A stretch of DNA of 64,000 bases from Zingiber officinale. Lineage: Eukaryota > Streptophyta > Magnoliopsida > Zingiberales > Zingiberaceae. The notes beneath the pieces are model-generated. The model ran no database searches and had not been told where the DNA came from. It saw only the letters and a list, made by a program, of their open reading frames with translations. The DNA lies in NCBI RefSeq assembly GCF_018446385.1, contig NC_056001.1, positions 7,149,600 through 7,213,599 on the forward strand. The letters are read 5' to 3'. The translations under genes and the position numbers were made by a program. Below, piece after piece: positions 10,861 through 23,809 of the stretch. Numbering within the stretch: the stretch's first letter is position 1; every line of letters starts with the position of its first letter.

Positions 10861-13218
10861 TTTTCTCTAAATTTTTGGTATGTAATGAGTGTGGAATTAA
10901 TGGAAATAAATGGAATTTAGAGCTGTTAGACGAGTCAATCTATGGTGGGGCGAGTCGGCCCGTGGTAGGCCAAACATTTGGCGGAGCAGGGCGAGCCGAT
11001 CCATTAACTTAGCGGGTTGGGAAATTTTTAACCCAACACAATTTAAGGCGGGTTGTGGATTTAGCGGGCCAACTCGCAGGCCTATCAAAATTTAAAAAAA
11101 TAAAAAAATATTTCATATCTTCAACATTTTATTTCGAAATTTTTTTATCAATTAAATGTATCCATAAATATATATTTTAAATATAAATGGATATAAATAT
11201 ATACTTATATTGAATGAAAAATATTTTTTTTATTTCAGAATTATAATAAAGAAAGATATAATGAACGTTGTCCAACGTTCGAAAAAATGATCGTTGTCCA
11301 ACATTCGGTTGATATTTTTTTTCCAACATTCATTTTTGATTTTTTTTTCAAGGTTCCTATTTTTTAATTTGTTTTTTTACGACCTTTGTTTTTGTAACGT
11401 TCTACTTTTGGAATGTTCGTGTTTTTTTTTTTTTCAAAATTTTCGGTTTAATTAAATTTAAAAAAAAAATGGTAGCCCATCATTTTGATGGCCCCACACA
11501 AGAAGGAAATCATCTGATATAAATTTCTAATCACTTAACAAATATCCCCACCAATGAGGATATTTAAAAGAAAAAGATATTTAAAAAAATATCTCCGTCA
11601 AATATCTTCCAGTATTAAGATGTTCTAACATACACCTCAGCAATGCGAATTTTGTTTTTCTTACCGAAATTTATGTGCTATTTTTGCTTCACCATTGCGC
11701 CGCATCCGTGGCCGGCGAAAGGGAATTTTTTTTTAAATTCAAGTATTCAGACCTTATAAACCCTATTAATTCTGGAGGTAAACCGTTCTCTCTCGATCTG
11801 TTCAAAAATACTCCTGACAATTCGCCCAGATTTTTACAGTCGAAAATCTACTGTAAAATCGTCTAGGCTGGGTTGGCATCATGTTACTCTACCGGGGGGC
11901 AAAGCAAATGCATTTCATTTGACTAATAATTAAGGTGTTTTTAATTATTTTCAATCGTGCATCCACATTTTAATCACATTGTTTTAAATATCTTTCTTGA
12001 TTCTACTTAAAAAGTCCATAAAAGAAAAAAAAAACAAGAGTATTGAAAGAACTTTTAACATTAACAAGAAAGGAAATACTAAGGGTGCGTTTGATTTTCC
12101 ATCATTTTCATTTTCTGAAAAATACGCGTTTTCTAGAAAACAGAAAATAATTTTTTATCATTCTCTATTTTTCTAGAAAATGATAGTCAATTTTTTAGAA
12201 AACGCGCATGAAAAACGCAAATCAAACATCATTTTTCAGAAAACGCACATTTTTTAGAAAATGAAAATAAAAAACGTACGTACCAAACGCCCCCTAATAT
12301 ATGCTACAGTCCTGATGACAACTCATTGTTCTCTATATTCATCTTCCCATGAAGCAGACTTCTTTCTAAAGAAGAAATGACATAATAAACTCCATATAAT
12401 GAGGAGGGTCAATGGTATGCCATGGTTCAGCAGCAAAACATTGGGCGGAATTACACCCCATTCTCCACTTGCAACTCTCGGATCAGGTCATGCGCTCTAC
12501 ATAATGGTACCATTAATTATACAAATTTCTACACCATTTCAACTCATACTACTTACTGTATTTTCTAAACCTTAATACTTACATATTAATAGAAGATTAG
12601 AAAATAGGCTGTATCTAACTTTAAAAAAAAATAAATGGAACTGTTACATCAACGATCTCTAGAATCGATCTCACGGATATAGAGGGATGTACATATAGAT
12701 ACATAATTAAAAAAAGTACATAACCGAGACATTAACCTAGGTAATGACACGTAAGCTGTGTCTAACTTAGGTTGTATGGGCTGTGTATTGTGCACAAGGG
12801 GATCAGGCTTCCTTTTGCAGCAGATAACCATGTGTGATTCCAACTTATTGCCTAAGTTTTACCCGTGAGTTTTCGCTCTTGGCATAAAGAAACTTTTCTC
12901 GGTACCATTGTTTCTGAATGGAAAAAAACGAAGTCCCTCCCTCCCTTATCTCCCGGCCGGGTTTCCATTGTCGTCGCCCTTCAAAAAAAACGAAGTCCCA
13001 TCGGTCTCTCCGAAACGTCTCCGACTATCTAATCTCGGTAACCAATTCAATCCATTCCATTTTTGCGCTTGGTTCGTCGTTGTATTCATTACTCTCCCGT
13101 TCGGCGATTGGCATCTTTGCCCTTTCTTCTGCCACTTCGATAAATACTACTCCATAGCACCCAGAGGTTGTAGAATGTTCTGAACATTTTTTATTTTGTT
13201 TTCAGACAGGATCAGTCG
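10861..13218. other. Intergenic, AT-rich, with PAT1 upstream region at its end
   Basis: A short GC-richer patch at 10910-11095 has GCGGGCCAACTCG- and AACCCAACAC-like motifs common in decayed plant DNA elements but no clear termini. The rest is AT-rich with long T runs (11400-11440) and one MITE (listed separately). The last 200 bases become pyrimidine-rich and include GATAAATAC (13139-13147), a possible TATA-like element about 75 bases upstream of the PAT1 start codon. Confidence 0.5.
12083..12294. mobile_element. Tourist-like (PIF/Harbinger) MITE, 212 bp
   Basis: The element begins GGGTGCGTTTG and ends CAAACGCCCCC, imperfect inverted ends of 11 bp. TAA flanks both sides (12080-12082 and 12295-12297), the 3-bp target duplication used by PIF/Harbinger elements. 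Its interior is made of repeated TTTTCTAGAAAA-type palindromes, so it can fold back along most of its length. It has no coding capacity. Confidence 0.75.
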
Positions 13219-16200
13219 ATGTCAATGGCGTCGATTTGCGGGAAGCTGACCTCTTCTTGGTCGGCGTCTTCTCTCTGCGGTTCCGGGGGGCGCAGCCAGC
13301 ATTCTAATTGGCAACCTCGTCGATGCTTCTTCAATCTTCCATCTGCTTCGCGCGGTAGCATATTTGTGGATAATCGACCCCTGACGGCTTTGTCGGCCAC
13401 AAGCGCCGCACTGCGCCGCCCTTTGGAGGTCCGGTTCAATGAGGTGAACTTCTCGTTGTGATTGATTTCTGGGCTTGTTCCTTTCGTCCGATTTATTATT
13501 TTTCTTTATAAGCTAGGGTTTTCGAACATTGCGTCGCTCAGGTAATTGAATCGCTCATAAATCGAAACGATCTTGCGGAAGAAGAGGCGGAAGCGTGCCT
13601 TAAGTTTTTGCTCAATGAAGCGAACGAGGCTTTAATTAGCGCCTTCCTCGTGCTTTTGCGCGCTAAAGGCGAGACCTTCGAGGAGGTATGCCTAAAACTT
13701 TGTTAGACTTTGGATCTTGTAATTCCACAAGGGGCAACTTATGGGCGCTTCCTTTTCTTTCTTTTAACTGAACAGATTGTTGGATTGGCGAGGGCGATGA
13801 TAGAATGCGCGGTGAAGGTCGATGGAATTGATGATGCAGTTGACATTGTTGGTACTGGCGGAGATGGGGTGAACACGGTTAATATTTCCACCGGAGCCTC
13901 TATACTCGCTGCAGCAGCCGGTCTGAATGTTGCAAAGGTAGAACAGGTTCATGATCCGTAAAGGCCGTAAACAATATACACAGGCAAATAATAAAGATAC
14001 TTCCCTATTCGTGCAGCAAGGTAATCGATCCAGCTCCTCTGCCTGTGGGAGCGCCGATGTATTGGAGGCGCTGGGGGTGAATATCCAGTTAGGCCCTGAG
14101 GTAGTACTCTAGGAAACTCTTCTTTATCCTAAAACCTGTTTTTTTTTCTTAATCCTCTCTCAACTATAACTAGTAATGTTGAGAACTTGTTGTGGTGCAA
14201 TCTGGCAGAATGACGGTATAACACCGCTTTGGCGAAGTTAAGGCTAGAGTTAGACTCTATATCTTTAAGACAAATTTGTCCGCACACGGTGCTCACGAAA
14301 CACGACAATTGTCTCCCAAGATACAACGACTTTATCTCGCGATAGTAGCACTACAAATTGCAAGACCTCCAAACCGAAGAAGCTTCTCGAACTCTCCAAT
14401 GCAAGTATGGAATGCAATGCTTGCTTTACTTGGCAGGAATTGAGTGATTGAAATGAGGATGTGAGGGATTTTATTTATACTAAATGAAGGGATATAAGAA
14501 CCTCTTGGTTCAATTAGATCTCGTCCATCCATTTTGACTTGGATGATGTAAATCACATCCTTTCCTAAGAGACACACTACCTCTTCATTAGATGTCGCCC
14601 TTTAGAAATCAATGAATGAGATTGAGTCATCCAAAGGGCAGTTAAACCTTTCAAGTTGGATGAACAAGATTTGTCAATCTTGATCCAACGATCAAGATTT
14701 AATTTCTCATTTATATTAAATTTTCAACAATCCCTCACATGAATAAAAATTAATGTATGCATGTTATCACCTAAGGAGAGTTCAATTGAAAGATTATTGC
14801 TTCAGGAGAGGTAGCTTGTGGCTTTGAACCTTCCGTAGTAAAGTATCATCGGATTTACTATGCTGCTTAGTGAACACGATGTCTTGAACTACTCAACCGT
14901 TCGTGTAAACCAAGATAATGATACATACACAATAACATTTATCACTTGTTTATAGTTCTCACTGTTTTGTTCGTTTTGGCCATGGATAACATCTTGGATT
15001 CATAAGTATTTCATTAAAGCAGTTTGTCTTCATACTTATATAGATGACCTCTTATAAAGAGTATCCTACCATACTATACTTTTTTAAGTATAGGAGTCAT
15101 TAAAAGTTTATAATTTAACTCCACTACATATCGTAGGTAGCACTTTTCCATCCTAGGAATGAGAGGGGAACTAGTCCAAGTGCTCACTCGAACTTTCATA
15201 ATTTTGTTGTCCCATGGAACCAAAATCTTAGGATCTCCAATCAACAAGGTTGGGTTACCACTATGAATGTTCTTGTTTGTAGATTTTTAATCTCATGCCT
15301 CTTTATATGCAATATATTTGATCGCTATTCAAACCTTTTGTAAATAGATCCGTCAAGTTATCTTTCGATTTGACATAATCGACAGAGATAACTCCGTTAG
15401 AGATTAACTGCCTAATGGTATTGTATCGTCGACGAATATATTGTGACTTACCATTATACAAGCTATTTTGTGTCCTTACAATTGCCGATTGATTATCACA
15501 ATATATCATCACGGCGAACACGGGTTTTTCCCAACATGGGATATCTTCTAAGAGGTTACGAAGCCATTCAGCTTCTTCTGCGACTTTATCTAAGGCTATA
15601 AACTCAGATTTCATAGTTGATCGAGCTATGCAAGTTTGTTTCATGGATTTCCATGACACTGCTCCACCACCAATGGTAAATACATATCCATTGGTAGATT
15701 TAGAGTCTTTTGTATCAAATATCCAATTTGCATCACAATAGCTTTTAATATTGCTGGATATCTCGTATAATGTAATCTATACTCTAATGTATATCTTAAA
15801 TACTTAAGAACTCTTATTAATGCCTTCCAATGATCATCATTTGAATTACTTGTAAATCTACTTAATTTGTTGACTGCATAGGCAATATTCGGACGTGTGC
15901 AGTTAGTGATATACATCAAATTGTCAATTATCCTCAAATATTTCAATTGGGATACAGGTTCACTATGGCTCTTAACTAAGTGCAAGCTTAAGACCATCGG
16001 TGTTTTTATAGGGGAAAGGTCATATACATTAAATTTCCTTAATATTGTCTCAATATAATGAGATTGTGAAAAGATAATTCTATCTAATGTTTTATCGATC
16101 TTAATATCGAGTATAACGTCCGCTATACCCATATTGTTCATATCAAAGGTTTTGGTCAACATCTTCTTAGTAGTCATGATTAGATCATGATTACTACCTA

Positions 16201-19200
16201 CATATAGGTAGATAATGACAAACGAGTCAGGTGTGCCTTTGATATATATGCATTTATCACACTCATTTATTTTAAATCCATTTGATATCATAGTTTTGTC
16301 AAATTTCTCATGTCAATGTTTAGGTGCTTGTTTTAGCCCATAAAGTGACTTCACAAGTCTACACACATTATTTTCTTGTTTTGGAGCCACAAACCCTTCA
16401 GGTTGTTCTATATATATTTCTTCTAATTCACCATTTAGAAAGGGTGTTTTCACATCCATTTGATGTATCTCAAGGTTATGTATTGCAACAATAGCAATGA
16501 GTACTCAAATGGATGATCCTTGTTACTGGTGAATATGTGTCAAAGAAGTCAAGACCTTCCTTTTGCTTGAATCCCTTTGCCACTTGTCTTGCCTTGTGTT
16601 TTTCAATAGTTTCATCAACCTTATATTTCTTCTTTAGGATCCATTTACATCCTAAAGGCTTTATTCCAGGTGGAATATCCTTCAATTCCCAAGTATAGTT
16701 TTGCATGATGGAATTTATTTCACTATTGATGACTTCTTTCGAAAAGGGAGTCTCGGAACTTGATAAGGCTTTGCTTATTGTCCTGTTCATTTTTCAACAT
16801 ATAAGTTATGAAATCAGGATCAAATAAATTTACTATTCAGGCCATCTTACTGCGTCTTGGTTCTTCAATATTTCTAAGATTATCTTTGCTCGCAGTTTCA
16901 TAAGTTCTTTTATTTGAACTTTTTTTTTTCCTATCTTTGCAAGGAAAGATATCTTCAAAAAAAAAAAATATCACGTTCCTTGTTTCAATTGTTGTTCCAA
17001 CATGTACATCAAGACTGCTGATTGTGCACCAAAAATCGATATGCATTACTATTATTCGCACATCTAATAAAAATGTAATCGATTGTCTTTGGTCCTATTT
17101 GATTTGCTTTGGCTTAGACACTTCCACCTTAGCCAAACACCCCCACACTTTCAGATATTTATAAGAGGGCTTATAACCCTTCCATAACTCATAAGGTGTT
17201 TTATTTTTCCTTTTGTGAGGGATTTTATTGAGAATATGGTTTGCCGATAAAATAGCTCCTCCCCACAAATTCTGGGGTAAACCCGAACTTATCAACATAG
17301 CATTCATTATTTCCTCAAGAGTTCGATTCTTACGCTCGACAATCTCATTTGATTGAGGAGAGTAAGGAGCTATCGTTTGATGAATAATGCCAGATTCTGC
17401 ACAAAATTCATCAAATGGACTAGCATATTCTCCTCCTTGATCACTTCAAATTCTTTTAATTAGTTGACCAATTTGATTCTCAATTTGATTCTTATAATTT
17501 TTGAATACTTCTAAGGCTTCATCTTTGCCTTTCAATAGATACACATAACAGTATCTGTGCAATATCAATAAAAGTAACAAAGTACTTTCCGCCTTCTCTG
17601 GTTTGCACGAATTTTAAGTCATATGTTGAATTGATTCTAGAGGGGTCGTGCTTCTTTCCACTGAATGGAAAGACCATTTTGTCATTTTAGCTTCAACACA
17701 TATTTCACATTTATGTATTGGATCAACATTAGATGTTGACAATAAATTTAAATTCACAAGTCATCGTAAAGTGTTATAATTTACATATCCAAGTCTATCA
17801 TGCCATAAATTAGAACACTCGACCAAATAAGCATAATTTTATAATTTTATTGTCATTGAATTCACGGTGTACAACCATTACATTCATTTTGAATAAACCG
17901 TTCTCCATGAATCCTCTGCCTATGAATTGATCATTTTTTTTCAATACATATTTATTTGGCTCAAACACTAGCCTGAATCTAGCTTTGACAAGAGCCGACA
18001 CTGATACTAAATTCTTTCGAATGTCGGGAACATAAAGCACATCAATTAGTGTCACTTCTTTGCCTGATAGTACCACCTTGCCAAGACCAACAATGTTGGA
18101 AGTTGCAAATTTGCCCATGACTAGTTTTCTCCCATTAATAAGGGTATAAGTTGAAAACTGGGCCTTGTCAGAGCAAATGTGTCGTGTGGCACTAGTATCG
18201 ACCCACCACTGCCTTGGATTGTCCATCAAGTTGGCTTTAAATACAATGACAGTTAGGTCTAATTCTGACATATCTATTGGCATTGACTTATCTTCAGTCA
18301 TGTGCACTTGAGTGATTTTCTTTAGATGTCGACAGTCTTTGGCCTTGTGATTCGGTTGCCATAGTTGTGGCATGTTCCTTGGAACTTCTTGGCCGTCCTT
18401 TAGCTCTGTCCTTGCTGAGATACTTTCTTTTCTTGCCAGTGTTTGGTTCTAGCAGATTTGCCTTTGCAAATATAAGCTTTTTTATTGATTCTGATTGCTT
18501 GCGATTATCTTCTTCAATCTGCAGTCTTACAATTAGATCTTCAAGTCCCATTTCTTTTCGCGTGTGCTTTAGATAATTTTTGAATTCCCTCCACAAAAGT
18601 GGAAGTTTCTCGATTATCGCGGCAACTTGAAAGGACTCATTCACTATCATGCCCTCGGCATGCAGATTATGTAAGATCAATTGCAACTCTTGGACTTGAA
18701 TTGTCACAGTTTTGGAATCAATCATCTTGAAGTCTAAGAATTTGCCGACGATGAATTTCTTCATTCTGGCATCTTCTATTTTGTACTTCTTTTCGAGAGA
18801 TTCTTATAACTCTTTTGCAATTGTCATTGGAATATACACGTATAACGTGTTGTCCAAGCCATTGAGGATATAGTTTCGACATAAGAATTTACTATGTCCC
18901 TAAGCATCATATGTCCCCCCTCTTATCTTTATCAGCCTTGCCTTGAGATATGGAGGGTGCATCTTTACGTATGAACCTCACAAGTTCAACATGGTTAGGT
19001 AAAATAACATTTTTTGCTACCACATTTTGAAATCCGTACCTGTAAACTTCTATAGTTTTTCGCCGTGTGCCGGTGGAACAGGAGCCGTCGATGATGAATC
19101 CATTAAGATTGCACGAATAAATTCGTCTTAAAATTGTTGGGATCTTGTTGTGATGCAATTTGAGCGCGGGCAGAATAACAGTATAACACCGCTTTGGCGA

Positions 19201-22200
19201 AGTCGAGGCTAGAGTTAGACTCTATATCTTTAAGACGAATTTGCCCGACACACGGTGCTCATGGAACACGGCAATCGTCTCCCAAGATACAACAATTTTA
19301 TCTTGCGATAGTAGCACTTTAAATCACAAGACCTCCGAACCGAAGAAACTTCTCGAACTCTCCAATGCAAGTATGGAATGCAATGTTTGCTTTGCTCGGA
19401 AGGAATTGAGTGATTGAAATGAGGATGTGAGAGATCTTATTTATACTAAATGAAGGGGTATAAGAACCTCTTGGTTCAATTAGATTTCATCCATCCATTT
19501 TGAATTGGATAATATAGATCACATCCTTTCTTGAGAGACACACTACCTCTTCATTAGATGCCACCCTTTAGAAATCAATGAATGAAATTGAGCCATCCAA
19601 AGGGCACTTAAACCTTTCAAGTTGGATGAACAAGATTTGTCAATCTTGATCCAACGATCAAGATTTAATTTCTCATTTACATTAAATTTCCAACAAGTAA
19701 TATGTTATAAGCAAATGAAATACGATTATATGTTTAAAACAGTATAATGCAATATATAAATATTCAAATGTGTTTCTTTTCATGTTTTGATCATTGAACG
19801 TTTTATTATTGCAAAAGGGGGTAAAAGGCTGTGTGAAGGAAGCAGGTATAGGGTTCATGATGTCCCCACTTTATCACCCAGCAATGAAAATAGTTGGTCC
19901 TGTCAGGAAAAAGCTTAAAGTGAAGACTATCTTCAACATTTTGGGTCCAATGTTGAATCCAGCAAGAGTGCCATATGCGGTTGTTGGTGTATACCAAGAA
20001 GAGATAGTAAGTAACTTTTGTCTGTCATAATTTATCAGAGTTTGAATTGTTTTTGTTTCAATCAATTAGAATAACTCGATATCATCATTAGTATCAAGCT
20101 TTGTATGTCAAAACTATTTGGGGTTGGGGTTCACTGAATGAATTTTATCTTACCATTAAATTAATTGAAAATTATACCATTAGTAATGTTTAAATTAGTT
20201 CGAATCATCTTTTAGTATATTGACTAGTATTTTCTTTGGCCTTCCTCCAACCTATTACACCTTTTACTCTAATTGATTTAACTCTTGTATCTATAAAATT
20301 TATTGGTCGCCTTTGGATATATCATATCATCTCAGTTTATTTTCTCTCTTGATTATAGTTACACATAATTACTTTTTGGTGATAAAATTTATAAAGCTAG
20401 AATGAGTCATGTCCATTAGTTTGAGATGAATAAGTATGGTAATCCATATGCCTATATATTCTAATGGTGTTCGCCTCTCAAATGACTAATAATTTTGGGA
20501 TGGAATGAATTTCATTCCAATTCCATGTAGTTTCTGAGCCAGGCCTATACCTCTAAGTCATGATCAACGTGAAGGTGTCTATTGATGGTATGATGCTCTG
20601 CTTCCATTTGTCTCACATGGACAAATGTCTGAGAATATGTTGTAAGGTCACATAACGCCTATATCTAATCACCTTAGGGAAATTCAGGTTGTGGAGAGGA
20701 AAAGAATTCCAAAGTATTTGCACTTATGGTACAATATTTGTGCCTGAGTGTTTTTATTTGTTTAGATCATAGTGGTTGCAAAGAATTAAATCTTCAACTA
20801 TTAGTTTCTCCTAAAAAATACAATTATTCCCACGTGTTTAGATAAAAGGGCAGTCTGGTGCATGAAGCTCCTGTCATGAAGGATCCCTTGTACGCAACCT
20901 TATATTGCTTTTTACAAGAGGCTGTTTCTAGGATTCGAACCCGTGACCTTTAGGTCACAAAGCAACAACTTTACCGTTGCAACAACTTTACGTGTTTAGA
21001 TAATGAAGGAAAATTATGGATGCTGAATTCTTTCTCATCTTGATCAGGTACACAAAATGGCTAAAGCATTGCAGAAGTTTGGAATGAAGAGAGCATTAGT
21101 AGTTCATTCTAAAGGTTTAGATGAGATAAGTCCACTTGGTATGATCAAATCTTTTTAGTGAACCTTTTTTGGTTTAGCTTTTATCTAATTTGGAACTAGT
21201 GTCCATGCTTTTTTTTTTCTCATCCAATACAGTTTCAATTTTTTTACTGATTATGTTACAAACTGATTTTCCCTGCAGGATCTGGATATTTCCTTGATGT
21301 CTCTCCGACAGCAATAAACAAACTATACTTTGAACCATGTAGGCTACTCATTTGTGCATCTTTTTCCAGATAATTATAATTTGACTGAATCAAAACTAAA
21401 CTCTCAAACTGCAATAATAATGTGTTATCCCATTCCTATAATCTTTAAGCCCCCTGTAGTTTCCTAGTAAATGAAATACATGGTGATGCAGTGGACTCTG
21501 GTATTCCTCGTTGCACTCTAGAAGATCTTAAAGGAGGCGGCCCACAGTTTAATGCAGAAGTTCTTCGAAGAGTATTGTCCGGTGAAAAGGGGCCAATTGC
21601 TGATGCACTTGTAAGGCAGTTCCTTTTTTGTCAATTTTAGTTGCTGTTTCAATTTTCTCAGCAGCAACATGTCTCTTCAGTTTTAAAGTAAATTCGAAAG
21701 CAAAATGACTTTTTTTTTACAGAATACTGGCTAGCTTAGCTAGTTTTCATAGGCTCTCTACTCTTTACATAGCCAATTTATCCTTTAGGGGTTTTGTTGC
21801 ATCATCTTATTGCATGGAAATGAGTGGTTGCATCTTTCCCACAAGTCATAGTAATCTTGCAAATAAACTGATTGGTGGTAATTTAATAATGAAAATTTCA
21901 ATTTTAGCAGCTATAGGAGTCTTCTATTTTTGCTGATCAGTTTCTTTAGACATTTTTTTTTAATTCTCTGCCAACATTAAAACTACTTGAAGTTATATAC
22001 TAGCTGTAGCTTAAGTAGAAAACTGTTGTTTTAATATTCTATTATATGTAGAAGGTAGAATTATGTTAATAAGTTTATGTTGAGAACCTCCAATTGAAAG
22101 CTTTGCACTTCATACTATTTTTTGTTTTTTGTGAATGAAGTTGCTCTTTTGTTACTTCGTTCTCTCTTATCCTTTTGATTGACTGCTGTTATTTGCCCCA

Positions 22201-22510
22201 AATCCTCTACATTAACATTCTTGCTTGATCAAATTTAAAAGCTTCCCAATTATTCAAGTTGAATATAGCAATGGCTAGAGTTTACTGAAACTTACATCAG
22301 GTGAAGTATACTAAGAACATCTCTGTGCTTGCATTTGGTCTCTTTATAATCCCGTCAATGATGCAGGTTCTCAATGCCGCAGCTGCTCTTCTCGTCACCG
22401 GCCATGTGAGTAACTTTAGTGATGGTGTAGCACTAGCTCAAGAGACGCATCGATCTGGGAACGCCATCAACACGCTAGCTTCCTGGATTGCAGTCTCCAA
22501 TGTTGGTTAA
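13219..22510 (+). CDS. PAT1: Anthranilate phosphoribosyltransferase, chloroplastic (9 exons)
   Basis: This enzyme joins anthranilate to phosphoribosyl pyrophosphate, the second committed step of tryptophan synthesis in plastids. Exons by splice signs and family match: 13219-13443, 13542-13685, 13776-13937, 14017-14100, 19818-20006, 21048-21138, 21279-21338, 21492-21610 and 22367-22510. Together they give 1218 bases and 405 residues, with every junction GT-AG and in phase. Residues 1 to about 70 are Ser/Arg-rich and look like a transit peptide. Family motifs follow: [17 protein letters not shown] (PRPP loop), [52 protein letters not shown] and LNAAAALLV. No stop or frameshift is seen. Intron 4 holds a 5.5-kb antisense Copia element and intron 5 a SINE; both leave the splice sites intact. 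The exon 5 acceptor (GCAAAAG) is less typical than the others. Confidence 0.95.
14177..14729 (-). repeat. 3' LTR of the intronic Copia element
   Basis: This 553-bp copy aligns throughout with 19135-19695. Clear differences near its left end (GAGAACTTG versus GGGATCTTG, and a missing GAGCGC-type stretch) show the insertion is not recent. Confidence 0.9.
15303..19100 (-). pseudogene. Copia gag-pol of the intronic element, heavily broken
   Basis: Pieces in order on the minus strand: gag (18294-18764, UBN2-type, with [13 protein letters not shown] and an [13 protein letters not shown] block); a degraded zinc knuckle and the protease motif [14 protein letters not shown] (17810-18373); integrase pieces to about 17095 ([26 protein letters not shown]); the RT start (16476-16790, [19 protein letters not shown]); the RT end (15641-16291); and RNase H (15303-15659, [19 protein letters not shown]). 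Frames change several times. The RT active site is lost: where YVDD is expected, near 16200, the frame reads YLYVGSN and both aspartates are missing. The element cannot supply its own enzymes. Confidence 0.9.
19135..19695 (-). repeat. 5' LTR of the intronic Copia element
   Basis: This 561-bp copy is the upstream LTR in the element's own orientation. It borders gag and is followed on the gene side by the AGTAA duplication. Confidence 0.9.
20846..20989 (-). mobile_element. Au-like SINE in PAT1 intron 5
   Basis: Read on the minus strand it holds a tRNA-type B box (GGTTCGAATCC) preceded by a GTGACCTAAAGGTCACG block. It then has AACAGCCTCTTG, a GGTTGCGTACAA block and a 3' end close to GGGCTGCCCTTT, the layout of the plant Au SINE family. 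A 14-bp direct repeat, ACGTGTTTAGATAA, flanks it at 20832-20845 and 20990-21003, as expected of LINE-assisted insertion. The body is about 144 bases, a little shorter than I recall for full Au SINEs, so the 5' part may be trimmed. Confidence 0.85.
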
Positions 22511-23490
22511 TAGTTTCCATTTGGTTTTGCTGTTTCGGTTCTGCTTGCTCATAAAAAAGTAGTTCGTTGCTACTTTGTGTGCATGGATACTTTTATCCTC
22601 TAAAATTTTCTCACATTTGCATTGTTGTATACAGAGACCATGATAAGCAAATTTGCGGTCTCTATGATCAGCTCCTCGATTGGTTTAAAAAGCCTAGTTG
22701 CTGGATCTATCTGCAATAAATTACTCGACTTCCTCGTTGGGACATGCTGAGGTAAAGGTAGAATGTGAAGCCGAGTGATATTATATTTATCAATGCAATA
22801 AATGTTCAACTTGAATAATTGTGGAATATTGATTAATGTGGATGACCCTGTTTATCTGTCGTGATTGGGATGCTGACACTTGTATATGGATAACAAAGCC
22901 TTGTTCTTTCATTTTAGTTTCAATGCCGCTTTTAACTCAAGATGGTTTGGGAGGACAAAATTTGATAAATTGCTATCAATGATACTGATGACTCATTTAG
23001 TTGACATTGGACCCCTGAGGAAAATATCTATTTTTAGGAGTGCAATAGACCAGGATTAAAAAAGGGCAATTACCCCAAGTGCAATATATACTGCGGTGCC
23101 CGTATCAATGTGGTATTGCTGTCCATATGTACACACGGTTGAAGTGAAAAATTTCGATCCTGCGTGATGTTTTTTTGTGTCTATTTAATTAAAATATAAA
23201 TTTTTAGACCAGCCCGGAGGCACATGACCATCGGCATTATTACAATTTAATAAATTAAGAATACGTCATTTATGCACGATTGGGCCATGTGAAGAAGATG
23301 CTTTCTTCGTGTCCCCGACCGGCCTCGCCTACCACCAACAGGCCACGTGCCCTTCACATGGTTGGATACATACCGGCACTGTCGCATTCTTGCACGACTC
23401 GGAACGATTAAAACGCAAAGAAGGGCAACCGACATAAATTTCATAACAACTTTTCTTTGCGTAATAAAATTAGCCTTCCGGGTAGACGAT
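22511..23490. other. PAT1 3' untranslated region and intergenic spacer
   Basis: The PAT1 3' UTR probably runs to about 22800, where AATAAATG (22797-22804) could serve as the polyadenylation signal. From there to 23490 I see no gene or repeat structure. Confidence 0.45.
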
Positions 23491-23497
23491 GGAGCGT

Positions 23498-23760
23498 TAT
23501 AAATCTGTCATATCCGTCCTTGTCTACCCGTTCTCCTCGTTCCTGTATCGCTCACTCCTCGCGTAGGGAGGCAGCTAAGGTAAAGAGATCAAATCTTGAT
23601 TCTTAATCTCTCCTCTCTTTTTTTTTTTCGCACAATATTTTTTCAGCTTATTCTTCCTCGATCTGAGCTTATGGTTTCGCCAATTTTTCCCTCAATTTTG
23701 AGCTAAGATTTTGGCTATTTTCTAGTTTATCTTCGATGACAAACTTTTGATGTTCTACAG
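23498..23760 (+). promoter_or_regulatory. TATA box, 5' leader and 5' UTR intron of the 23.8-kb gene
   Basis: TATAAAT at 23498-23504 is followed by a leader. A good donor (AAG|GTAAAG at 23580) and acceptor (TTCTACAG ending 23760) define a 181-bp intron with a T-rich body. It lies wholly in the 5' untranslated region, 49 bases before the start codon. Leader introns of this sort often raise expression of plant genes. No transcript evidence is available here. Confidence 0.6.
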
Positions 23761-23809
23761 GCGTTCTGTTTGTGGATCTCGAAGAGATCGACTTTGATCG
23801 AACTTTAAA

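Larger units (their letters stand above)
14177..19695 (-). mobile_element. Complete Ty1/Copia element in PAT1 intron 4, antisense to the gene
   Basis: Two LTRs (14177-14729 and 19135-19695) begin TGTTG and end CAACA and are near-identical apart from scattered substitutions and a few indels. AGTAA flanks the element on both sides (14172-14176 and 19696-19700), a perfect 5-bp target duplication. Coding remnants run on the minus strand, so 19135-19695 is the 5' LTR. Total length is 5,519 bp. Removing it leaves an intron 4 of about 200 bases, in line with the short neighbouring introns. The stretch next to the 5' LTR does not match the usual initiator-Met primer site, so the primer is unclear. 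Confidence 0.93.

Noticed and set aside
10910-11095. Mirrored 61- and 63-codon frames in a GC-richer patch
   Set aside because: Both strands are open because of palindromic GCGGGCC/AACCC motifs; likely a decayed DNA element without clear ends.
20930-20990. tRNA gene
   Set aside because: Only the B-box half looks tRNA-like; direct repeats and the 3' end identify a SINE.
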